Below, piece by piece: positions 17,505 to 27,260 of a DNA stretch of 64,000 bases; within the stretch, counting starts at the first letter, position 1; every line of letters starts with the position of its first letter. A program made the translations under genes and the position numbers. The notes beneath the pieces were generated by a model. It ran no database searches. It was not told the origin of the DNA and saw only the letters and a program-made list of their open reading frames with translations. The DNA is from Pseudomonas zanjanensis (lineage in GTDB: Bacteria > Pseudomonadota > Gammaproteobacteria > Pseudomonadales > Pseudomonadaceae). Location of the stretch: the NCBI RefSeq assembly GCF_014268745.2, contig NZ_JABWRB020000001.1:2976001-3040000 (forward strand). The letters run 5' to 3'.

Positions 17505-18026
17505 ATGAGCCTGCACGAACTCAATACTTTCCCTGGCGTCACCGCCCAACCTGACGCCGCCACGGCCCAGTTCGTCTTCAACCACACCATGCTGCGGGTC
17601 AAGGACATCACCCAGTCCCTGGATTTCTACACCCGCGTGCTGGGTTTCTCGCTAGTGGAAAAGCGCGACTTCCCGGAAGCCGAATTCAGCCTGTATTTCC
17701 TGGCGTTGGTGGACAAGCACCAGATCCCGGCGGACGCCGCGGCGCGTACCGAATGGATGAAGTCGATCCCCGGCATCCTGGAACTGACCCACAACCACGG
17801 CACCGAAAGCGACCCGGCGTTCGCCTACCATAACGGCAACACCGACCCTCGCGGCTTCGGCCATATCTGCATCTCGGTACCGGACGTCGTCGCAGCCTGC
17901 GAGCGCTTCGAAGCACTGGGCTGCAACTTCCAGAAGCGCCTGAGCGACGGACGCATGAAAAGCCTGGCCTTCATCAAGGACCCGGATGGCTACTGGGTCG
18001 AGATCATCCAGCCTGCGCCGTTGTAA
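17505..18026 (+). CDS. gloA: Lactoylglutathione lyase (glyoxalase I)
   Basis: This 173-residue VOC-fold metalloenzyme isomerises the methylglyoxal-glutathione hemithioacetal to S-lactoylglutathione. The four metal ligands are visible as His in NHTMLRVKD, Glu in LELTHNHG, His in GFGHICISV and Glu in YWVEIIQ. The long form (SLYFLAL insertion, length above 170) resembles the eukaryotic/GloA3 zinc-type class rather than the short E. coli nickel type. The ATG has CCGGAGGG upstream. It is divergent from the acyltransferase/oxidase gene across 296 bp in which I see no other element. Confidence 0.93.
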   Translation: MSLHELNTFPGVTAQPDAATAQFVFNHTMLRVKDITQSLDFYTRVLGFSLVEKRDFPEAEFSLYFLALVDKHQIPADAAARTEWMKSIPGILELTHNHGTESDPAFAYHNGNTDPRGFGHICISVPDVVAACERFEALGCNFQKRLSDGRMKSLAFIKDPDGYWVEIIQPAPL

Positions 18027-18098
18027 ACCTCACCACCGTCCATTGTGATAGCTCGATAGCTGTTTACCTGTCGACGGTGATGCTGGATTTGAGGGCCT

Positions 18099-18192
18099 CT
18101 TCGCGAGCAAGCCCGCTCCCACACTGGACCGTGTCGTTCACAGGTTTTGCGTACGACAGCGATCCAGTGTGGGAGCGGGCTTGCTCGCGAAG
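18099..18192. repeat. REP pair, family A
   Basis: An inverted family A pair lies between the convergent ends of gloA and ahpF, about 55 bp before a shared terminator. Confidence 0.9.
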
Positions 18193-18246
18193 GAGGCAAC
18201 TCGATCTAGTAGGGTGAATACCACGTCTGCCACAGAATGCGCAGAT

Positions 18247-18284
18247 AAAAAACCCCATGAGCCAATGGCTCATGGGGTTTTGTG
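18247..18284. terminator. Bidirectional terminator (gloA / ahpF)
   Basis: A perfect palindrome, ACCCCATGAGCC with its reverse complement, is flanked by AAAAAA on the left and TTTT on the right. It serves both convergent genes. Confidence 0.92.
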
Positions 18285-18302
18285 TTTTCCGCTATTGGTT
18301 GT

Positions 18303-19865
18303 TCAGGCCGGCGCGGAGGTGCGGATCAGGTGGTCGAAGGCGCTCAGCGAAGCCTTGGCGCCCTCGCCCACGGCGATCACGATCTGCTTGTACGGCACGG
18401 TGGTCACGTCACCGGCGGCGAACACGCCAGGGATCGAGGTTTCGCCACGGGCATCGACGATGATCTCGCCACGGGGTGACAACTCGACGGTGCCCTTGAG
18501 CCAATCGGTGTTAGGCAACAGGCCGATCTGTACGAAGATCCCTTCCAGCGCCACGTCGCGCACTTCACCGCTCGGACGGTCCTTGTAGCGCAGGCCGTTG
18601 ACCTTCTGCCCATCCCCCGTCACTTCGGTGGTCTGGGCGTTGGTGATCACCGTCACGTTCGGCAGGCTGTGCAGTTTGCGCTGCAATACCGCGTCGGCAC
18701 GCAATTGCACATCGAACTCCAGCAAGGTGACGTGGGCGACGATACCGGCCAGGTCGATCGCCGCTTCGACGCCGGAGTTACCGCCGCCAATCACCGCCAC
18801 GCGCTTGCCCTTGAACAGCGGGCCGTCGCAGTGCGGGCAGTACGCCACGCCCTTGTTGCGGTATTGCTGCTCGCCCGGCACGTTCATTTCGCGCCAGCGG
18901 GCACCGGTCGCCAGGATCACGGTCTTGGCCTTGAGGCTCGCACCGCTGGCGAACTTGATTTCATGCAGCCCGCCGTCCTTGCCCGGCACCAGGCCGTCGG
19001 CACGTTGCAGGTTCATGATGTCCACGTCGTACTGCTTGACGTGTTCTTCCAGGGCAACCGCCAGTTTCGGCCCTTCGGTTTCCTGGACCGAGATGAAGTT
19101 CTCGATGGCCATGGTGTCGAGCACCTGACCACCAAAACGCTCGGCCGCCACACCGGTGCGAATGCCTTTACGGGCCGCGTAGATCGCCGCCGAAGCGCCG
19201 GCCGGGCCACCGCCGACCACCAGCACATCAAAGGCGTCCTTGGCGCTGATTTTCTCGGCCTGGCGTTCGATACCGCTGGTATCGATCTTGGCGAGAATCT
19301 CTTCCAGGCCCAAGCGGCCTTGGCCAAAGTTCACGCCGTTCAGGTAAATGCTGGGCACAGCCATGATCTGACGCTCATCGACTTCGGCCTGGAACAGCGC
19401 GCCGTCGATGGCGACGTGGCGAATGTTCGGGTTCAGCACCGCCATCAGGTTCAGCGCCTGGACCACGTCCGGGCAGTTCTGGCACGACAGCGAGAAATAT
19501 GTCTCGAAGTTGAACTCGCCCTTGAGCGAGCGGATCTGTTCGATGACTTCGACACTGGCCTTCGACGGGTGGCCACCGACTTGCAGCAGGGCCAGCACCA
19601 GCGAAGTGAATTCATGCCCCATGGGAATGCCGGCGAAACGCAGGCTGATATCGGCTCCCGGGCGGTTCAACGAAAACGAAGGCTTGCGCGCATCGGTGCC
19701 GTTGTCGAGCAACGTAATCTGGTGGGAAAGACTGGCAACGTCTTGGAGTAACGCGAGCATTTCCTGGGATTTCGCACCGTCGTCGAGGGAGGCGACGATC
19801 TCGATCGGCTGGGTGACCCGTTCCAGGTATGACTTCAACTGAGCTTTAAGATTGGCGTCCAACAT
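18303..19865 (-). CDS. ahpF: Alkyl hydroperoxide reductase subunit F
   Basis: This 520-residue flavoprotein passes electrons from NADH to AhpC. The N-terminal double-thioredoxin domain carries CQNC (about residues 129-132). A thioredoxin-reductase-like part follows, with [19 protein letters not shown] for FAD, the redox pair [14 protein letters not shown] for NADH, and the C-terminal [16 protein letters not shown] chose the ATG giving [14 protein letters not shown], which matches the family start. It lies downstream of ahpC with a terminator-like hairpin between, the usual arrangement in which part of the ahpC transcripts read through. Confidence 0.97.
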   Translation of the reverse strand: MLDANLKAQLKSYLERVTQPIEIVASLDDGAKSQEMLALLQDVASLSHQITLLDNGTDARKPSFSLNRPGADISLRFAGIPMGHEFTSLVLALLQVGGHPSKASVEVIEQIRSLKGEFNFETYFSLSCQNCPDVVQALNLMAVLNPNIRHVAIDGALFQAEVDERQIMAVPSIYLNGVNFGQGRLGLEEILAKIDTSGIERQAEKISAKDAFDVLVVGGGPAGASAAIYAARKGIRTGVAAERFGGQVLDTMAIENFISVQETEGPKLAVALEEHVKQYDVDIMNLQRADGLVPGKDGGLHEIKFASGASLKAKTVILATGARWREMNVPGEQQYRNKGVAYCPHCDGPLFKGKRVAVIGGGNSGVEAAIDLAGIVAHVTLLEFDVQLRADAVLQRKLHSLPNVTVITNAQTTEVTGDGQKVNGLRYKDRPSGEVRDVALEGIFVQIGLLPNTDWLKGTVELSPRGEIIVDARGETSIPGVFAAGDVTTVPYKQIVIAVGEGAKASLSAFDHLIRTSAPA

Positions 19866-19902
19866 ACGGGCGATTTCCATTTTTTTGAATTTCAGAAAAA
19901 AC

Positions 19903-19931
19903 AACGCCCGAGCGAATCTCGCCCGGGCGTT
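19903..19931 (-). terminator. Terminator/attenuator between ahpC and ahpF
   Basis: Read on the minus strand, the stem ACGCCCGGGCGAGA...CTCGGGCGT is followed by TGTTTTTT. It lies about 60 bp after ahpC and 38 bp before ahpF, so it likely sets a high ahpC to ahpF ratio. Confidence 0.8.
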
Positions 19932-19990
19932 TTGTGGGGCGAAGCGGCTTACTTGATTAAGAGCGGATCGCCCTCGGATGACTCACAGGT

Positions 19991-20554
19991 TTAGATCTTG
20001 CCGACCAGGTCCAGGGACGGAGCCAGGGTGGCCTCGCCTTCTTTCCACTTGGCTGGGCAGACTTCGCCTGGGTGAGCGGCAACGTACTGAGCGGCCTTGA
20101 TCTTGCGCAGCAGCTCGGAAGCGTCACGGCCTACACCGCCGTCGTTGATTTCAACGATCTTGATCTGGCCTTCTGGGTTGATCACGAAAGTACCGCGGTC
20201 AGCCAGGCCGACTTCTTCGATCAGCACGTCGAAGTTGCGGGAGATGACGTGGGTCGGGTCGCCGATCATGGTGTACTGGATCTTGCCGATGGCTGGCGAA
20301 GTGTTGTGCCAGGCCGCGTGGGCAAAGTGAGTGTCGGTGGAAACGCTGTAGATCTCGACGCCCAGTTTCTGGAATTCGGCGTAGTTATCGGCCAGGTCTT
20401 CCAGTTCGGTTGGGCAAACGAAGGTGAAGTCAGCCGGGTAGAAGAACACGACAGACCACTTGCCTTTCAGGTCGGCGTCCGACACTTCGACGAAAGCGCC
20501 GTTTTTGAAAGCGGTGGCGTTGAACGGTTTAACTTGGCTGTTGATGATAGGCAT
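19991..20554 (-). CDS. ahpC: Alkyl hydroperoxide reductase subunit C (2-Cys peroxiredoxin)
   Basis: This 187-residue peroxiredoxin reduces H2O2 and organic peroxides. The peroxidatic Cys47 is in FVCPTE and the resolving Cys166 is in EVCPAKW, as in E. coli AhpC plus one. The start [13 protein letters not shown] is the family start; an upstream in-frame codon would add 17 unconserved residues. It forms a unit with ahpF. Spaced CTAT/ATAG tetranucleotides upstream may be OxyR contacts. Confidence 0.97.
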   Translation of the reverse strand: MPIINSQVKPFNATAFKNGAFVEVSDADLKGKWSVVFFYPADFTFVCPTELEDLADNYAEFQKLGVEIYSVSTDTHFAHAAWHNTSPAIGKIQYTMIGDPTHVISRNFDVLIEEVGLADRGTFVINPEGQIKIVEINDGGVGRDASELLRKIKAAQYVAAHPGEVCPAKWKEGEATLAPSLDLVGKI

Positions 20555-20656
20555 CGATGTTTCTCCGTCAGGGGTTGAAAAGTTGATGGAGAGGATCTTA
20601 CCCACTCATCCCCAGGCTGGCTCATTGGCAAACCTGATGCGAATGATTGGTTTTGG

Positions 20657-20679
20657 CTATCAGGAATCTATATAGATAG
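20657..20679 (-). promoter_or_regulatory. Candidate OxyR site upstream of ahpC
   Basis: CTAT occurs at 20657 and 20668 (11 bp apart) and ATAG at 20672 and 20676. OxyR contacts four ATAG/CTAT-like tetranucleotides spaced about one helical turn apart, and ahpC is a classic OxyR target. The spacing fits only in part, so this is a suggestion. Confidence 0.35.
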
Positions 20680-20731
20680 AAGAAATCTGTGGGGCCGTGT
20701 AGGAGCTCCTACACGGCGCCTACATACCGCG

Positions 20732-22087
20732 TCAGGCGACGGGGGTACGCATCGTCACGAATTCTTCGGCGGCAGTTGGGTGCACGCCGATGGTTTCGTC
20801 GAAGTCGCGCTTGGTGGCGCCGGCCTTGAGGGCGATGGCCAAGCCTTGGACGATTTCCCCGGCGTCCGGTCCGACCATGTGGCAGCCCAAGACTTTATCG
20901 GTGTTGGCATCGACGACCAGTTTCATCAAGGTGCGTTCCTGGCAGTCGGTGAGGGTCAGCTTCATCGGCCGGAAACGGCTTTCAAAAATCTGAACCTCGT
21001 GCCCCTCCTCCCGGGCCTGCTCTTCGGTCAGGCCCACCGTGCCGATGTTCGGCAGGCTGAACACGGCGGTGGGGATCATCCGGTAATCCACCAGTCGATA
21101 CTGCTCGGGCTTGAACAGCCGCCGCGCCACCGCCATGCCTTCGGCCAGGGCCACCGGCGTAAGCTGCACACGGCCGATCACGTCGCCAATGGCCAGGATC
21201 GACGGTTCGGTGGTCTCGTACTTTTCGTTGACCTGCACGAAGCCTTTTTCGTCCAGCTTGACGCCCGTGTTCTCCAGCCCAAGGTTGTCCAGCATCGGCC
21301 GTCGGCCCGTGGCGTAGAACACACAATCGGTCGACAGCGTGCGACCATCCTTGAGTGTCACCTTGAGGCCGCCGTCCGCTTCTTTATCGATGCGCTGGAT
21401 GTCGGCGTTGAATTGCAGGTCCAGGCCACGACGTTGCAGCTCTTCAGCCAGATGCTTGCGCACGGCGCCGTCGAAGCCACGCAGGAACAAGTCGCCGCGA
21501 TAGAGCAAGGACGTCTGCGCGCCCATGCCATGGAAAATCCCGGCGAATTCAACGGCAATGTAGCCGCCGCCCACCACCAGCATGCGCTTGGGCAACGTCT
21601 TGAGGAAAAACGCCTCGTTGGAACTGATGGCATGCTCGCGACCTGGAATGTCAGGAATCACCGGCCAGCCGCCCGTGGCGATCATGATGTGTTCGGCGGT
21701 GTAGCGCTGGCCGTTGATCTCGACTTCGTGCGGGCCGCTGATCCTGGCGTGGCCTTCATGCAACGTCACGCCACTGTTGACCAGCAGGTTGCGGTAGATA
21801 CCATTGAGGCGACTGATCTCGCGGTCCTTGTTGGCGATCAACGTGGCCCAGTCGAAACTCGCCTCGCCCGCCGTCCAGCCATAGGCCGATGCCTGCTCGA
21901 AGTCCTCGGCGTAATGCGCGCCGTAGACCAGCAGCTTTTTCGGCACGCAGCCCACGTTCACGCAGGTCCCGCCCAGGTAGCGGCTTTCCGCCACGGCCAC
22001 CTTGGCCCCGAAACCGGCGGCGAACCGCGCAGCCCGCACGCCACCGGAACCGGCGCCAATCACATACAAGTCAAAATCGTAGGCCAT
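20732..22087 (-). CDS. gor: Glutathione-disulfide reductase
   Basis: This 451-residue flavoenzyme regenerates GSH from GSSG with NADPH. It shows FAD-binding [13 protein letters not shown], the redox-active disulfide in [18 protein letters not shown]-binding [13 protein letters not shown] and the C-terminal catalytic His-Glu pair in [12 protein letters not shown]. It is transcribed in the same direction as ahpC, 126 bp upstream of the ahpC region of regulatory tetranucleotides, and fits the local oxidative-stress cluster (gloA, ahpF, ahpC, gor). Confidence 0.97.
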   Translation of the reverse strand: MAYDFDLYVIGAGSGGVRAARFAAGFGAKVAVAESRYLGGTCVNVGCVPKKLLVYGAHYAEDFEQASAYGWTAGEASFDWATLIANKDREISRLNGIYRNLLVNSGVTLHEGHARISGPHEVEINGQRYTAEHIMIATGGWPVIPDIPGREHAISSNEAFFLKTLPKRMLVVGGGYIAVEFAGIFHGMGAQTSLLYRGDLFLRGFDGAVRKHLAEELQRRGLDLQFNADIQRIDKEADGGLKVTLKDGRTLSTDCVFYATGRRPMLDNLGLENTGVKLDEKGFVQVNEKYETTEPSILAIGDVIGRVQLTPVALAEGMAVARRLFKPEQYRLVDYRMIPTAVFSLPNIGTVGLTEEQAREEGHEVQIFESRFRPMKLTLTDCQERTLMKLVVDANTDKVLGCHMVGPDAGEIVQGLAIALKAGATKRDFDETIGVHPTAAEEFVTMRTPVA

Positions 22088-22216
22088 CTTCTATCTCCTT
22101 CGGCAGGTCACCAGCATACCTGCTGTTTTCGCCTGAGGCAGCGTTGCGATGGTTATGGGGGCGGAAAATGGAAAAGCCAGTTGGACTGGATCATGTCGAG
22201 CGGTCAAGCCCAAAAC

Positions 22217-22307
22217 CTGTGGGAGCGGGCTTGCTCGCGAATGCAGTGTGTCAAACGACATCAATGCTGGTTGTGCCGCCCTCTTCGCGAGCAAGCCCGC
22301 TCCCACA
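22217..22307. repeat. REP pair, family A
   Basis: An inverted family A pair lies between the start of gor and the end of galU, next to the galU terminator. Confidence 0.9.
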
Positions 22308-22351
22308 AGGTGAATCCCTTGTATGGCTTGCGAGAGATTTTTTCCCAAGCC

Positions 22352-22386
22352 AAAAAAAACGCCCCGAACCAGTCGGGGCGTTTTTT
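22352..22386. terminator. Terminator of galU
   Basis: The stem ACGCCCCGA/TCGGGGCGT has an A-run on the left and a T-run on the right. It lies 20 bp after the galU stop on the minus strand. Confidence 0.9.
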
Positions 22387-22405
22387 ATGGCGTGGCGCAG
22401 GCTTA

Positions 22406-23245
22406 TCAGTAAGCCTTGCCCGTCTTGTAGAAGTTCTCGAAGCAGAAGTTGGTCGCGTCGATGTAGCCTTCGGCGCCACCGCAGTCGAAACGCTTGCCCT
22501 TGAACTTGTAGGCCATGACGCAGCCGTTCTGGGCCTGTTTCATCAAGGCGTCGGTGATCTGGATTTCGCCGCCCTTGCCTGGCTCGGTCTGTTCGATCAG
22601 GTCGAAGATGTCCGGGGTCAGGATGTAGCGACCGATGATCGCCAGGTTCGACGGCGCGTCTTCAGGCTTTGGTTTTTCAACCATGCTGTGGACGCGGTAG
22701 ATGTCGTCGCGGATCATTTCGCCGGCGATCACGCCGTACTTGTTGGTTTCCTGCGGATCGACTTCCTGGATCGCCACGATGGAGCAGCGGAACTGCTTGT
22801 ACAGCTTGACCATCTGGGTCAGGACGCCGTCGCCTTCGAGGTTGACGCACAGGTCGTCCGCCAGGACCACGGCGAACGGTTCGTCACCGATCAGTGGGCG
22901 ACCGGTCAGGATCGCGTGGCCCAGGCCTTTCATTTCGGTCTGGCGGGTGTAGGAGAACGAGCACTCATCCAGCAGTTTGCGGATGCCGACCAGGTACTTT
23001 TCCTTGTCGGTGCCTTTGATCTGGTTTTCCAGCTCGTAGCTGATGTCGAAATGGTCTTCCAGGGCGCGCTTGCCACGGCCAGTCACGATGGAAATTTCAG
23101 TCAGACCCGCATCAAGGGCTTCTTCGACGCCGTACTGGATCAGTGGCTTGTTCACCACCGGCAGCATTTCTTTGGGCATGGCTTTAGTCGCTGGCAGGAA
23201 GCGAGTACCGTAACCGGCTGCTGGGAACAAGCATTTCTTGATCAT
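22406..23245 (-). CDS. galU: UTP-glucose-1-phosphate uridylyltransferase
   Basis: This 279-residue nucleotidyltransferase makes UDP-glucose for LPS, exopolysaccharide and trehalose routes. The N-terminal signature FPAAGYGTRFLPATKAMPKE binds the nucleotide. VLADD supplies the metal-binding Asp, VEKP lies in the sugar-binding region, and GGEIQITDAL is conserved. The length is typical. It is monocistronic with its own terminator. The 233 bp upstream hold no other recognised element. Confidence 0.97.
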   Translation of the reverse strand: MIKKCLFPAAGYGTRFLPATKAMPKEMLPVVNKPLIQYGVEEALDAGLTEISIVTGRGKRALEDHFDISYELENQIKGTDKEKYLVGIRKLLDECSFSYTRQTEMKGLGHAILTGRPLIGDEPFAVVLADDLCVNLEGDGVLTQMVKLYKQFRCSIVAIQEVDPQETNKYGVIAGEMIRDDIYRVHSMVEKPKPEDAPSNLAIIGRYILTPDIFDLIEQTEPGKGGEIQITDALMKQAQNGCVMAYKFKGKRFDCGGAEGYIDATNFCFENFYKTGKAY

Positions 23246-23478
23246 ATAAGTCCTTGAAAAGGCGGTGTGTACGAGTTTCGGCGCAGTCTAATCAGGCGAC
23301 GGGCACCTTACAATGCCCGCACTGGCCAACCGGTGCCATCATAGAGAAATAAAAAACGGCGGATAGTTCAATCGCCTTTCGTTTCGATGGCTGCAGCGGT
23401 CCACTGTACGCCAGTGAGGGCTGTTTGCGGGCATTTGACGTATCATGGCGGCCTTGATCACGCCAACGAGGCAGTTAG

Positions 23479-23691
23479 ATGTCGGCAAGAAACGCAAACG
23501 GTTATTCGGTCAGCCAGGGCAAGGACGGCCAGTGGTGGATTATCAACTACCACGGCGAGCAGGTCGCCGGTCCCTTGCCCAGCAAGGCCATGGCAGTGGA
23601 AGTGGCTGCGGTATTCCAGGACGAACGCGCGGCTCCAGCGACGAAAGAACGCGAAAGCGCCCCCGCCCGCAGCCCCCGCCGCAAGAAATGA
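23479..23691 (+). CDS. Small basic conserved protein of unknown function
   Basis: This 70-residue protein begins NGYSVSQGKDGQWWIINYHGEQVAGPLPSK, a compact beta-rich segment similar in style to DUF2188-like proteins, and ends in a charged, Arg/Lys-rich tail (residues 50-70). A GAGG sits about 9 nt before the ATG. Codon use is that of the host. I recognise it as a type common in Pseudomonas but cannot give a function. It may share a transcript with the lipoprotein gene 130 bp downstream. Confidence 0.65.
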   Translation: MSARNANGYSVSQGKDGQWWIINYHGEQVAGPLPSKAMAVEVAAVFQDERAAPATKERESAPARSPRRKK

Positions 23692-23820
23692 GCCGCAGGA
23701 AATAAACAGACGAGCCTCTAGTAAATGCCACCGGCGCATCGAACGAGGCTTGTTTAGCTGTACCGCAATGGCCATTCGCTATAACCTCGCCTTTGCCCTT
23801 CCCTCCTCGATGACGATCCC

Positions 23821-24102
23821 ATGAAAACACTTCTGGCGCTGTTTACAGTCCTGGCCCTGGCGGGCTGTGCCTCGGCCGAAAAAACCTATCTCGATAATGG
23901 CGAACAAGGCTTGGCGATCGACTGTTCGGGCGAGGCCAATTCCTGGGCGACTTGCTATGAAAAGGCCGATGCGTCCTGTGCCGGCACCGGCTACCGCATC
24001 GTCGGCACCGACGGCACGCCCCAGGCCAAGGACAGCGAGAAGACCCTGGGCGTCGACGTCGGCAATTTCAGCAGCCGCAGTGTCGTGGTGGTCTGCAAAT
24101 AA
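23821..24102 (+). CDS. Small lipoprotein
   Basis: This 93-residue protein has a lipoprotein signal peptide (MKTLLALFTVLALAGCAS; lipobox LAGC, modified Cys16). The mature part contains four further cysteines (in IDCSG, ATCYE, ASCAG and VVCK), suggesting two disulfides in the periplasm. Function unknown. It is convergent with the 76-residue gene that follows after 13 bp. Confidence 0.8.
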   Translation: MKTLLALFTVLALAGCASAEKTYLDNGEQGLAIDCSGEANSWATCYEKADASCAGTGYRIVGTDGTPQAKDSEKTLGVDVGNFSSRSVVVVCK

Positions 24103-24115
24103 GTTTGCAAAGAAA

Positions 24116-24346
24116 TCAGATGTGAATCTCGGCGAACTTGATGCCCAGCCCACGTATGGTCTCGACCAGGTCATCGAGCTGGCTGAAGGACTCGACTTCG
24201 TCCTGCTCATCCACCAGGAAAAAACTGCGCCCGGCGCTTTTCTTGAAGAACACGATCCATTCGCCCGGGCTCGCCGGGTTCTGGATCACGTGGGTGGCAA
24301 AGATAAGGCCTTCTGCATGGCGCTCGCGCACCTGCTCGCGTTTCAT
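24116..24346 (-). CDS. Small conserved hypothetical protein
   Basis: This 76-residue cytoplasmic protein (EGLIFATHVIQNPASPGEWI... ending FAEIHI) has GGAG 8 nt before the ATG. The pattern of an aromatic-rich beta strand (EWIVFFKKSAGRSFFLVDE) followed by an acidic helix suggests a small folded domain. No signal peptide or membrane segment is present. Function unknown. Confidence 0.65.
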   Translation of the reverse strand: MKREQVRERHAEGLIFATHVIQNPASPGEWIVFFKKSAGRSFFLVDEQDEVESFSQLDDLVETIRGLGIKFAEIHI

Positions 24347-24455
24347 CGAATGACTCCATGAATGACAATGCCGCCAACGTTGACCGTGGCGGCATTTTTG
24401 TCGAGGGACAGCAGTTTATCCGATGGTCGGTCCGCTCGTCAGGCGCTGACGGTGT

Positions 24456-24806
24456 TCAGCCGGAAATGCAGGCGTTGGCTGCGTCCTGCACATCGCCCGG
24501 ACGCACGGGCACGTTGGACATGCTTTCATGCAGCTTGATGCTGCTGCCACTGGAACGCTCGTCAATGTCGAACACTGCCGCTGGCAGGGCCGACAGTTTG
24601 CCCGGGACGATCAGCCGCACGCCGTTTTTGTGCGGTTCCATTTGCAGCGAGCCACGGCTGCTGGCCAGCTTGTCGGCCACGCACTTGGCATATTCGTGGG
24701 GTTTCTTTCCGGAGATGACGCTCATGGTGGGGGGCGTCTGGTTGATGTCCGATACCGATGCACATCCACTCATGGCCAATGCCAACACCCACACGCTGCG
24801 CTTCAT
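24456..24806 (-). CDS. Small lipoprotein
   Basis: This 116-residue protein starts with a lipoprotein signal (MKRSVWVLALAMSGCASVS; lipobox MSGC). The ATG at 24806 has a GGAGGAA site 4-5 nt upstream; a further upstream in-frame start is rejected. The mature part has two cysteines (AKCVADK and NACISG). It is likely anchored in the outer membrane. Function unknown. Confidence 0.78.
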   Translation of the reverse strand: MKRSVWVLALAMSGCASVSDINQTPPTMSVISGKKPHEYAKCVADKLASSRGSLQMEPHKNGVRLIVPGKLSALPAAVFDIDERSSGSSIKLHESMSNVPVRPGDVQDAANACISG

Positions 24807-25008
24807 ATGTTTCCTCCAATAAAGATGCTCCGACAGTGCAAACACCGTTTTGCTCCGGTGCCGCACCGCTTTTTTTTCCCGCTACCTGCGATAAATGAAC
24901 AAAGCCTGGCGCGCGGGCCGGATATTAACACTCGGGGCTGATAAACTGCGCCTCATTGCCCCTTGCTATCGTTTTGATTTTGTAGAAAAAGCCCTTCTGG
25001 AGGCGCCC

Positions 25009-25311
25009 ATGAAATTCATTCACCAGCGCGAGCACCTGAACGAAGACGACATTGTCGTCATCGAATGCTCGCAAATGTGCAACATCCGTTTGATGAACGA
25101 CGCCAACTTCCGCAGCTTCAAGAACGGCGGCCGGCACACGTATCACGGCGGCGCGTTCGACACCTTCCCGGCGAGGATCACGGCGCCGAGCACCGGTTTC
25201 TGGAACATCACCATCGACACCGTCAACCGCCGTGCAATCAGCGTCACGCGCAAGCCGACCCTGACCCACAAGATCAAGATCATCCGGCGTTCCAGCTCGA
25301 AACTGAGCTGA
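25009..25311 (+). CDS. DUF1883 protein
   Basis: This 100-residue protein matches the DUF1883 family: MKFIHQREHLNEDDIVVIEC at the start, then NIRLMNDANFRSFKNG and the Gly/His-rich GGRHTYHGGAFDTFPARI, ending in a basic segment. Members are small beta-sandwich proteins, sometimes fused to TIR domains; no TIR domain is present here. A GGAGG site precedes the ATG by about 6 nt. The 56-residue gene downstream (gap 28 bp) is probably in the same operon. Confidence 0.75.
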   Translation: MKFIHQREHLNEDDIVVIECSQMCNIRLMNDANFRSFKNGGRHTYHGGAFDTFPARITAPSTGFWNITIDTVNRRAISVTRKPTLTHKIKIIRRSSSKLS

Positions 25312-25339
25312 ACATCGCCCTTTCAAGAAAGGCAAAACC

Positions 25340-25510
25340 GTGGCCCAGACGACCAAATACGTCATCAAGTACAAGCTCAACGACGAACGCCGCTTCGAAT
25401 TCGCGCAACTGGAAACCGGCACCGAGGAAGAAGCCCGGGCCGCGTTGCAAAAACTGCACGGCGAGACCGGCGATGTGATCAGCGAGGTCAAGGTCAGCAA
25501 GGCGCTGTAA
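25340..25510 (+). CDS. Small conserved protein (56 residues, GTG start)
   Basis: This short gene reads MAQTTKYVIKYKLNDERRFE and continues with an acidic helix to a C-terminal VKVSKAL. An AAAGG site is about 6-8 nt before the GTG. The strand-strand-helix-strand pattern suggests a real small fold. Close spacing to the DUF1883 gene supports co-transcription. Function unknown. Confidence 0.6.
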   Translation: MAQTTKYVIKYKLNDERRFEFAQLETGTEEEARAALQKLHGETGDVISEVKVSKAL

Positions 25511-25558
25511 CGGCTCATCCTGATTGATTTTTGTAGCCACTGGGTGGGCACGATGCTT

Positions 25559-25690
25559 TGTGGCGAGGGAGCTCGCTCCCGCTCGGCTGCGCAGCAGTCG
25601 CAAAACCTGCTGGCGCGGCCTGCCTGCAAGAACACATCAGTCATTTTGGGTCGGCTTCGCCGCCCAGCGGGAGCAAGCTCCCTCGCCACA
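25559..25690. repeat. REP pair, family B
   Basis: An inverted family B pair with a longer spacer (about 48 bp) sits between the 56-residue gene and the DNA-repair operon. Confidence 0.9.
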
Positions 25691-25786
25691 AGAGCATTGT
25701 GCTCAATGGTGCACCGCAAGAATCGGAGTGCCCGGCATCGCCGCACTGCGCAGACTGAACAGTCCTTTCCAACAAGGATTGCCATC

Positions 25787-26506
25787 GTGCCCCCTACGTC
25801 TTCCCTGCCCCAGCACCTCACCAACCTTGACTGGCCCACCCTGGAGCAAAGTCTCGACCAGGACGGCTGTGCAGTCATTCGCAACCTGCTGCCGCCATCG
25901 CAATGCCGGCAACTGGCTGGTCTGTACGCAGAACCCAGCCTTTTTCGTTCACGGGTGATCATGGCCCGCCATGGATTCGGGCGCGGCGAGTATCAGTATT
26001 TTCGCTATCCGCTACCGGACCTCATCCAACAGCTGCGTCAGTCGCTGTACCCCATGCTGGGGCCGCTGGCGAACCGCTGGAATGAATGCATGGACCTGGA
26101 CGTGCGCTACCCCCACAAACACGTCGACTTCATCCAGCGCTGTCACGATGCCGGACAATCGCGCCCCACACCGTTGTTGCTGCAATATGGCCCCCAGGAC
26201 TACAACTGCCTGCACCAGGATCTGTACGGCGAACAGGTGTTCCCCTTGCAGATCGCGATCCTGCTGTCGGAACCGGGCCAGGACTTTACCGGTGGCGAGT
26301 TTGTCCTCACCGAACAACGCCCGCGCATGCAGTCGCGGCCCCTGGTCATGGATCTGAAACAGGGCGATGCGCTGGTATTTGCCGTACACCAGCGGCCGGT
26401 CAAAGGCGTTCGCGGTTATTATCGGGTGAACATGCGCCATGGCGTCAGCTGCGTGCGCAGCGGCAGACGGCACACCTTGGGAATCATTTTTCATGATGCG
26501 CAATGA
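25787..26506 (+). CDS. 2OG-Fe(II) oxygenase, first gene of the alkylation-repair operon
   Basis: This 239-residue member of the 2-oxoglutarate/Fe(II) dioxygenase superfamily starts at GTG 25787 with AAGGA 8 nt upstream; the longer open frame runs back through the REP pair and is not credible. The iron-binding HxD is in NCLHQDLYG. The distal His and 2OG-binding Arg are likely in RHGVSCVRSGRRHTLGIIFH. Its stop overlaps the start of alkB by 11-14 bp, so the two are translationally coupled. The context with alkB and ada suggests a role in repair or protein modification after alkylation damage, but the substrate is unknown. Confidence 0.85.
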   Translation: MPPTSSLPQHLTNLDWPTLEQSLDQDGCAVIRNLLPPSQCRQLAGLYAEPSLFRSRVIMARHGFGRGEYQYFRYPLPDLIQQLRQSLYPMLGPLANRWNECMDLDVRYPHKHVDFIQRCHDAGQSRPTPLLLQYGPQDYNCLHQDLYGEQVFPLQIAILLSEPGQDFTGGEFVLTEQRPRMQSRPLVMDLKQGDALVFAVHQRPVKGVRGYYRVNMRHGVSCVRSGRRHTLGIIFHDAQ

Positions 26507-27173
26507 CGACACACCGGTCACCTTGGACCTGTTCGCCGAGCAGGCGCCCACCACGCCCGGCCAGGTCGAACAGATCGGCCAGCAAGCGTTCGTGCTGCGC
26601 GGGTTCGCCCTGCCATGGCTCGAGCGTTTGCTGCCGGCCCTGGAGAACGTCTTGCAAGCTGCGCCGTTCCGGCAGATGGTCACGCCCGGCGGCTTTACCA
26701 TGTCGGTGGCCTTGAGCAGTTGCGGCGCGCTGGGCTGGACCACCGACCGCAGCGGCTATCGCTACACCGCCCATGACCCGCAGACCGGCCGCCCCTGGCC
26801 CGACATGCCGACGGTGTTTCGCGAACTGGCCCAGGCCGCCGCCCGCCAGGCGGGGTTCGAGGCATTCGAGCCCGACGCCTGCCTGATCAACCGCTATGTG
26901 CCCGGCGCGCGAATGTCGCTGCATCAGGACAAGAACGAGCGCTCCCTCGACGCCCCCATCGTCTCGATGTCCCTGGGCTTGCCGGCGGTGTTCCAGTTCG
27001 GCGGCTTCGCGCGCAGCGACAAAAGCCTGCGCATCCCGCTGTTCCATGGCGACATCGTGGTCTGGGGCGGCGTGGACCGCTTGCGTTACCACGGCGTGCT
27101 GCCCCTCAAGGAAGGACAACACCCGCGCCTGGGCGCCCAGCGGATCAACCTGACGTTTCGCACCGCCGGGTGA
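26493..27173 (+). CDS. alkB: DNA oxidative demethylase AlkB
   Basis: This 226-residue enzyme (225 if the second ATG is used) removes 1-methyladenine and 3-methylcytosine from DNA by oxidative demethylation. Visible motifs are the iron-binding LHQDKNE, PIVSMSLGLPAVFQFGG, the distal His in RYHGVLP and the 2OG-binding RINLTFR. Two ATG codons in tandem (26493, 26496) lie inside the end of the preceding oxygenase gene. ada follows after 87 bp. In other bacteria alkB is part of the Ada regulon. Confidence 0.96.
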   Translation: MMRNDDTPVTLDLFAEQAPTTPGQVEQIGQQAFVLRGFALPWLERLLPALENVLQAAPFRQMVTPGGFTMSVALSSCGALGWTTDRSGYRYTAHDPQTGRPWPDMPTVFRELAQAAARQAGFEAFEPDACLINRYVPGARMSLHQDKNERSLDAPIVSMSLGLPAVFQFGGFARSDKSLRIPLFHGDIVVWGGVDRLRYHGVLPLKEGQHPRLGAQRINLTFRTAG

Positions 27174-27260
27174 AGGTGCAGAATTCAACCGCAAGACCCG
27201 GAGTGTCGCCCTCTCGCAGGCTGGCTAATGTAGCCAAAACGGGCCAATGGAATAACGACC

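Noticed and set aside
20780..23257. Very long open frame (825 codons) on the plus strand
   Set aside because: It is antisense to gor and galU, both certain genes; long antisense frames are common in GC-rich DNA. It also runs through a REP pair and a terminator.
25544..25786. N-terminal extension of the 2OG-Fe(II) oxygenase
   Set aside because: It is also REP-encoded; the GTG at 25787 has a well-placed AAGGA.
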